The notes under the pieces were generated by a model that worked only from the letters and a program-made list of their open reading frames with translations, searched no databases and was not told the origin of the DNA. Position numbers and translations under genes: made by a program. Below, in pieces: positions 5,900 to 8,074 of a stretch of 8,074 bases of DNA. The DNA is taken from the NCBI GenBank assembly GCA_030641945.1, contig DAOWLL010000057.1, forward strand, positions 1-8,074. Direction: 5' to 3'. This DNA is from Gammaproteobacteria bacterium (lineage in GTDB: Bacteria > Pseudomonadota > Gammaproteobacteria > SZUA-229). Each line of letters starts with the position of its first letter. Within the stretch, counting starts at the first letter, position 1.

Positions 5900-7045
5900 A
5901 TGCCTGATACCCTGCCACCCGATTCTGTCGGCATCGTCGAATCAAAATCGATGCATTTTGACAAGCCGCTTCAACTGGAGTGCGGCAAGACCCTGCCCGA
6001 ATATGACATCGCTTACGAAACCTATGGCGAGCTCAACGACAGCGGCAGCAATGCGATTCTTATCTGCCATGCGCTTTCGGGTGATCAACACGCCGCCGGC
6101 TACCACTCCATGGAAGACCGCAAGCCAGGCTGGTGGGAATCAAGCATCGGCCCGGGCAAACCGATCGATACCAGGCGCTTCTTTGTTGTAAGCATGAACA
6201 ACCTGGGCGGCTGCAAGGGCAGCAGCGGCCCGAACACGAAAAGGCCCGGAACGGACAAGTACTGGGGACCTGACTTTCCAATCGTCACCGTCAAAGACTG
6301 GGTAAACAGCCAGCAGCGGTTGATGCAGGTGCTTGGAATCGAGCACTGGCTGGCGATCATCGGCGGCAGCCTGGGCGGCATGCAGGTCATGCAATGGTCG
6401 ATCGACTACCCGGACGCAATCAGGCACGCTATAGTGATCGCGGCCTCCCCCAAGCTCACTGCGCAGAACATTGCATTCAACGAAGTTGCGCGGCAGGCGA
6501 TAATGTCTGATCCTGATTTCAACCACGGTCATTACCTGGAAAAAAACACGATCCCGAGACGCGGCCTGATGCTGGCGCGCATGCTTGGACACATCACTTA
6601 CCTGTCCGATGATTCAATGCGCGAAAAATTTGGCCGTGAATTGCGCGAAGGCAAGCTCAACTTCGGTTTTGACGTAGAATTTCAGGTCGAAAGCTATTTG
6701 CGCTACCAGGGTCACACCTTTGTCGAACGTTTTGATGCCAATACCTATTTGCTGATGACCAAGACACTCGATTATTTCGATCCGGCACGTGATCACGGCG
6801 ATGACCTGGCGACAGCGCTGTCCAGCGCCACTGCAAATTTTATGGTGATATCGTTCACCTCGGACTGGCGCTTTTCACCACAGCGCTCACGCGAAATCGT
6901 GAAAGCATTGATCAAGGCAAAAAAACAGGTTTCGTATGTCGAAGTTGAAGCCCAGCATGGTCATGATGCTTTTCTGATGCCTATTCCGCACTACATGAAC
7001 GTTTTTCACAACTACATGCAAAACGTCAGCGGTGAAATCGAATAA
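5900..7045 (+). CDS. metX: Homoserine O-acyltransferase, probably O-succinyltransferase
   Basis: A 381-residue alpha/beta-hydrolase-fold MetX that acylates L-homoserine, the committed step of methionine biosynthesis. The nucleophile elbow GGSLGGMQ gives Ser157; Asp322 (in SDWRFSP) and His355 (in GHD) complete the triad. Arg227 (GLMLAR) and Asp356 fit the substrate-binding positions known in the family. The residue two after the catalytic Asp, annotated as important for acyl-CoA choice, is Arg324. The same DWRFSP string occurs, as I recall, in Pseudomonas MetX, which is assigned as a succinyltransferase. I therefore infer succinyl-CoA use, although acetyl-CoA cannot be excluded. The N-terminal DSVGIV fits relatives and supports the ATG at 5900 despite the lack of a clear ribosome-binding site. 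The stop overlaps the metW start. Confidence 0.96.
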   Translation: MPDTLPPDSVGIVESKSMHFDKPLQLECGKTLPEYDIAYETYGELNDSGSNAILICHALSGDQHAAGYHSMEDRKPGWWESSIGPGKPIDTRRFFVVSMNNLGGCKGSSGPNTKRPGTDKYWGPDFPIVTVKDWVNSQQRLMQVLGIEHWLAIIGGSLGGMQVMQWSIDYPDAIRHAIVIAASPKLTAQNIAFNEVARQAIMSDPDFNHGHYLEKNTIPRRGLMLARMLGHITYLSDDSMREKFGRELREGKLNFGFDVEFQVESYLRYQGHTFVERFDANTYLLMTKTLDYFDPARDHGDDLATALSSATANFMVISFTSDWRFSPQRSREIVKALIKAKKQVSYVEVEAQHGHDAFLMPIPHYMNVFHNYMQNVSGEIE

Positions 7046-7662
7046 TGCGCGCTGATCTCGCTATCATTGCTGACTGGATCAGACCCGGTTCATCAATACT
7101 GGATATGGGATGTGGTGATGGCACCCTGCTGAAATATCTCCGCGACAACAGCGAGGTCAATGGCATCGGGCTCGAAATCGATGCGCAAAAAATAGAGCAC
7201 TGTGTGCTCGACAGAATCAGCGTCATACAGGCCGACCTCAATGATGGCCTGGAGCAGTACTTTTCTGACAGCAGCTTCGATTATGTCGTGATGGGCCAGA
7301 CCCTGCAGGCCATGGATCGTGCAGACATACTGGTTGAGGAAATGCTGCGTGTTGGTAAACAGGGCATTATCACCTTTCCTAACATGGCGTACTGGAAAGG
7401 CCGGCTGCAACTCGGAATTCTCGGGCTCATGCCAGTCACCAAGAGCCTGCCCAATCACTGGTTCGATACACCGAACATACACCTGTGTACGCTGCGCGAC
7501 TTTGAAGCCTTATGCAAACAAAAAAGTATCAATATCCTGGAACGAACGGTTGTCGATCATACTCATAGTAAGAGCACCCTGCTGATGCGGCTATTTCCGA
7601 ACCTGTTTGGTGAAATCGCGATTTACCGGTTCTGTCGAAACGGCGTGCAGATCAGCGGCTAA
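7045..7662 (+). CDS. metW: Methionine biosynthesis protein MetW
   Basis: A 205-residue class I methyltransferase-fold protein of the MetW family, the regular genomic partner of proteobacterial MetX; reports indicate that MetW binds and modulates MetX rather than acting as a plain methyltransferase. Motif I ILDMGCGDG (18-26) and acidic Glu44 (IGLEID) form the SAM-binding site. The MetW-specific part includes QTLQAMD (85-91), FPNMAYWKGRLQL (111-123) and PNHWFDTPNIHLCTLRDFE (136-154). The start codon overlaps the metX stop in TAATG, so translation is coupled and the two proteins are probably made in similar amounts. The length agrees with the roughly 200-residue family. No missing motif is evident. 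Confidence 0.96.
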   Translation: MRADLAIIADWIRPGSSILDMGCGDGTLLKYLRDNSEVNGIGLEIDAQKIEHCVLDRISVIQADLNDGLEQYFSDSSFDYVVMGQTLQAMDRADILVEEMLRVGKQGIITFPNMAYWKGRLQLGILGLMPVTKSLPNHWFDTPNIHLCTLRDFEALCKQKSINILERTVVDHTHSKSTLLMRLFPNLFGEIAIYRFCRNGVQISG

Positions 7663-7670
7663 GCACCCGA

Positions 7671-7687
7671 AAATATTAATAATATTT
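7671..7687 (+). repeat. AT-only hairpin after metW
   Basis: AAATATT (7671-7677) and AATATTT (7681-7687) pair perfectly around an AAT loop, eight bases after the metW stop. The stem has no G or C and no T-run follows, so it would make a poor intrinsic terminator. It could be part of the AT-rich upstream region of the gspC promoter. Confidence 0.35.
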
Positions 7688-7689
7688 AA

Positions 7690-7740
7690 TGTATTCAAGC
7701 TATTAGACTGCTATTATCCCAGTGTTGTTAGTTGAATACA
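7690..7740 (+). repeat. 9-bp inverted repeat flanking the gspC promoter region
   Basis: TGTATTCAA (7690-7698) and TTGAATACA (7732-7740) are perfect inverted copies 33 bases apart. They bracket the extended -10 motif at 7709-7717. A further TTGAAT follows at 7744-7749, across the gspC start codon. The arrangement suits a dimeric regulator binding on both sides of the promoter, or an RNA stem that sequesters the start region. Confidence 0.5.
7709..7717 (+). promoter_or_regulatory. Extended -10 promoter candidate for gspC
   Basis: TGCTATTAT matches the extended -10 pattern TGnTATAAT with one mismatch in the hexamer. No good -35 lies at 16-18 bases upstream (ATGTAT at best), which is tolerated in extended -10 promoters. 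The start would fall near 7724, leaving a leader of about 24 bases before the ATG at 7748. Confidence 0.4.
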
Positions 7741-7747
7741 GCCTTGA

Positions 7748-8074
7748 ATGACGAACCAGTTCACAACCCTGTTGGCCAATACGGCTTATCTGCAGCAGAT
7801 TAACCTGCGATTGCCCGCGATAATCAGCCTGTTGCTGGTCATTGCCTGTGCCCATGCCATGGCTAAAATCACCTGGATGTTCCTGCCTGAAGGCGAAACG
7901 TCTATGCAACAAAGGGTTAGCTCCAGAACACCCGTCGTCAACCGGGTCAACCAGGGCCAGGCTATCCGACAAGTGGCCAATGCCCACCTGTTTGGTGAAA
8001 TGCAGAGCGCTGCAGTCTCACGACAGACCAAGGCACCTGAAACCCGGCTGAACCTGGTATTGCGTGGCGTTATC
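7748..8074 (+). CDS. gspC: Type II secretion system protein GspC, N-terminal part (runs off the window)
   Basis: The frame is open from the ATG at 7748 to the last base, giving the first 109 residues without a stop. A short polar cytoplasmic segment (1-22) precedes one hydrophobic helix, LPAIISLLLVIACAHAMAK (about 22-40). A periplasmic linker follows with AHLFG (79-83), then APETRLNLVLRGVI (96-109), the start of the homology region seen in GspC. GspC links the inner-membrane platform to the GspD secretin. A TGA immediately upstream in frame makes this the first possible ATG. No Shine-Dalgarno sequence is visible, which is odd. The remaining HR and PDZ or coiled-coil parts and the rest of a gsp cluster would lie to the right. 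A PilP-like or other single-pass protein is less likely because of the T-R-L-N-L-x-L-R-G-V signature. Confidence 0.85.
   Translation, partial: MTNQFTTLLANTAYLQQINLRLPAIISLLLVIACAHAMAKITWMFLPEGETSMQQRVSSRTPVVNRVNQGQAIRQVANAHLFGEMQSAAVSRQTKAPETRLNLVLRGVI

Noticed and set aside
6140..6592. Minus-strand open frame of 150 codons inside metX
   Set aside because: Shadow of metX, which has a full catalytic triad and expected length; the antisense translation has no recognisable motif.

Overview
The window looks like chromosomal DNA of a gammaproteobacterium with type IVa pili and, apparently, a type II secretion system. The evidence is gene content and order: pilT-pilU divergent from a proC-yggT-yggU-metX-metW series, an arrangement familiar from Pseudomonas and relatives, with the 5' end of a gspC-like gene at the right edge. 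Genus or order cannot be fixed from the sequence alone. All calls rest on reading motifs in the translations; no database search was made.

Left part (202-3652, minus strand): three tandem PilT-superfamily retraction ATPases, transcribed right to left as pilT, pilU and a third PilU-like gene. All three keep the P-loop, Asp box, Walker B glutamate and His box. The third copy is the most unusual protein here. A well-spaced sigma70-type promoter precedes pilT; its -10 hexamer is duplicated by a 12-bp tandem repeat. Bases 1-201 hold no recognisable gene, only two small hairpins and two unrecognised edge-open frames.

Middle part (3860-5820, plus strand): proC (proline biosynthesis), yggT (YggT-family membrane protein) and yggU (DUF167). 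yggS, which commonly precedes proC in this neighbourhood, is missing. yggT and yggU are separated by a roughly 220-bp non-coding element bounded by imperfect inverted repeats built from ACGCAAAG-like units, probably a dispersed or MITE-like repeat inserted into the operon.

Right part (5900-8074, plus strand): metX and metW overlap by one base (TAATG) and form the acyl-homoserine step of methionine synthesis with its MetW partner. The residues around the catalytic Asp (SDWRFSP) suggest succinyl- rather than acetyl-CoA use. After an 85-bp AT-rich spacer with inverted repeats and an extended -10 motif, a gspC-like gene begins and runs off the window.

No clearly new system is visible. The points most worth following are the third PilU-like ATPase, the repeat element between yggT and yggU, and the promoter architectures.
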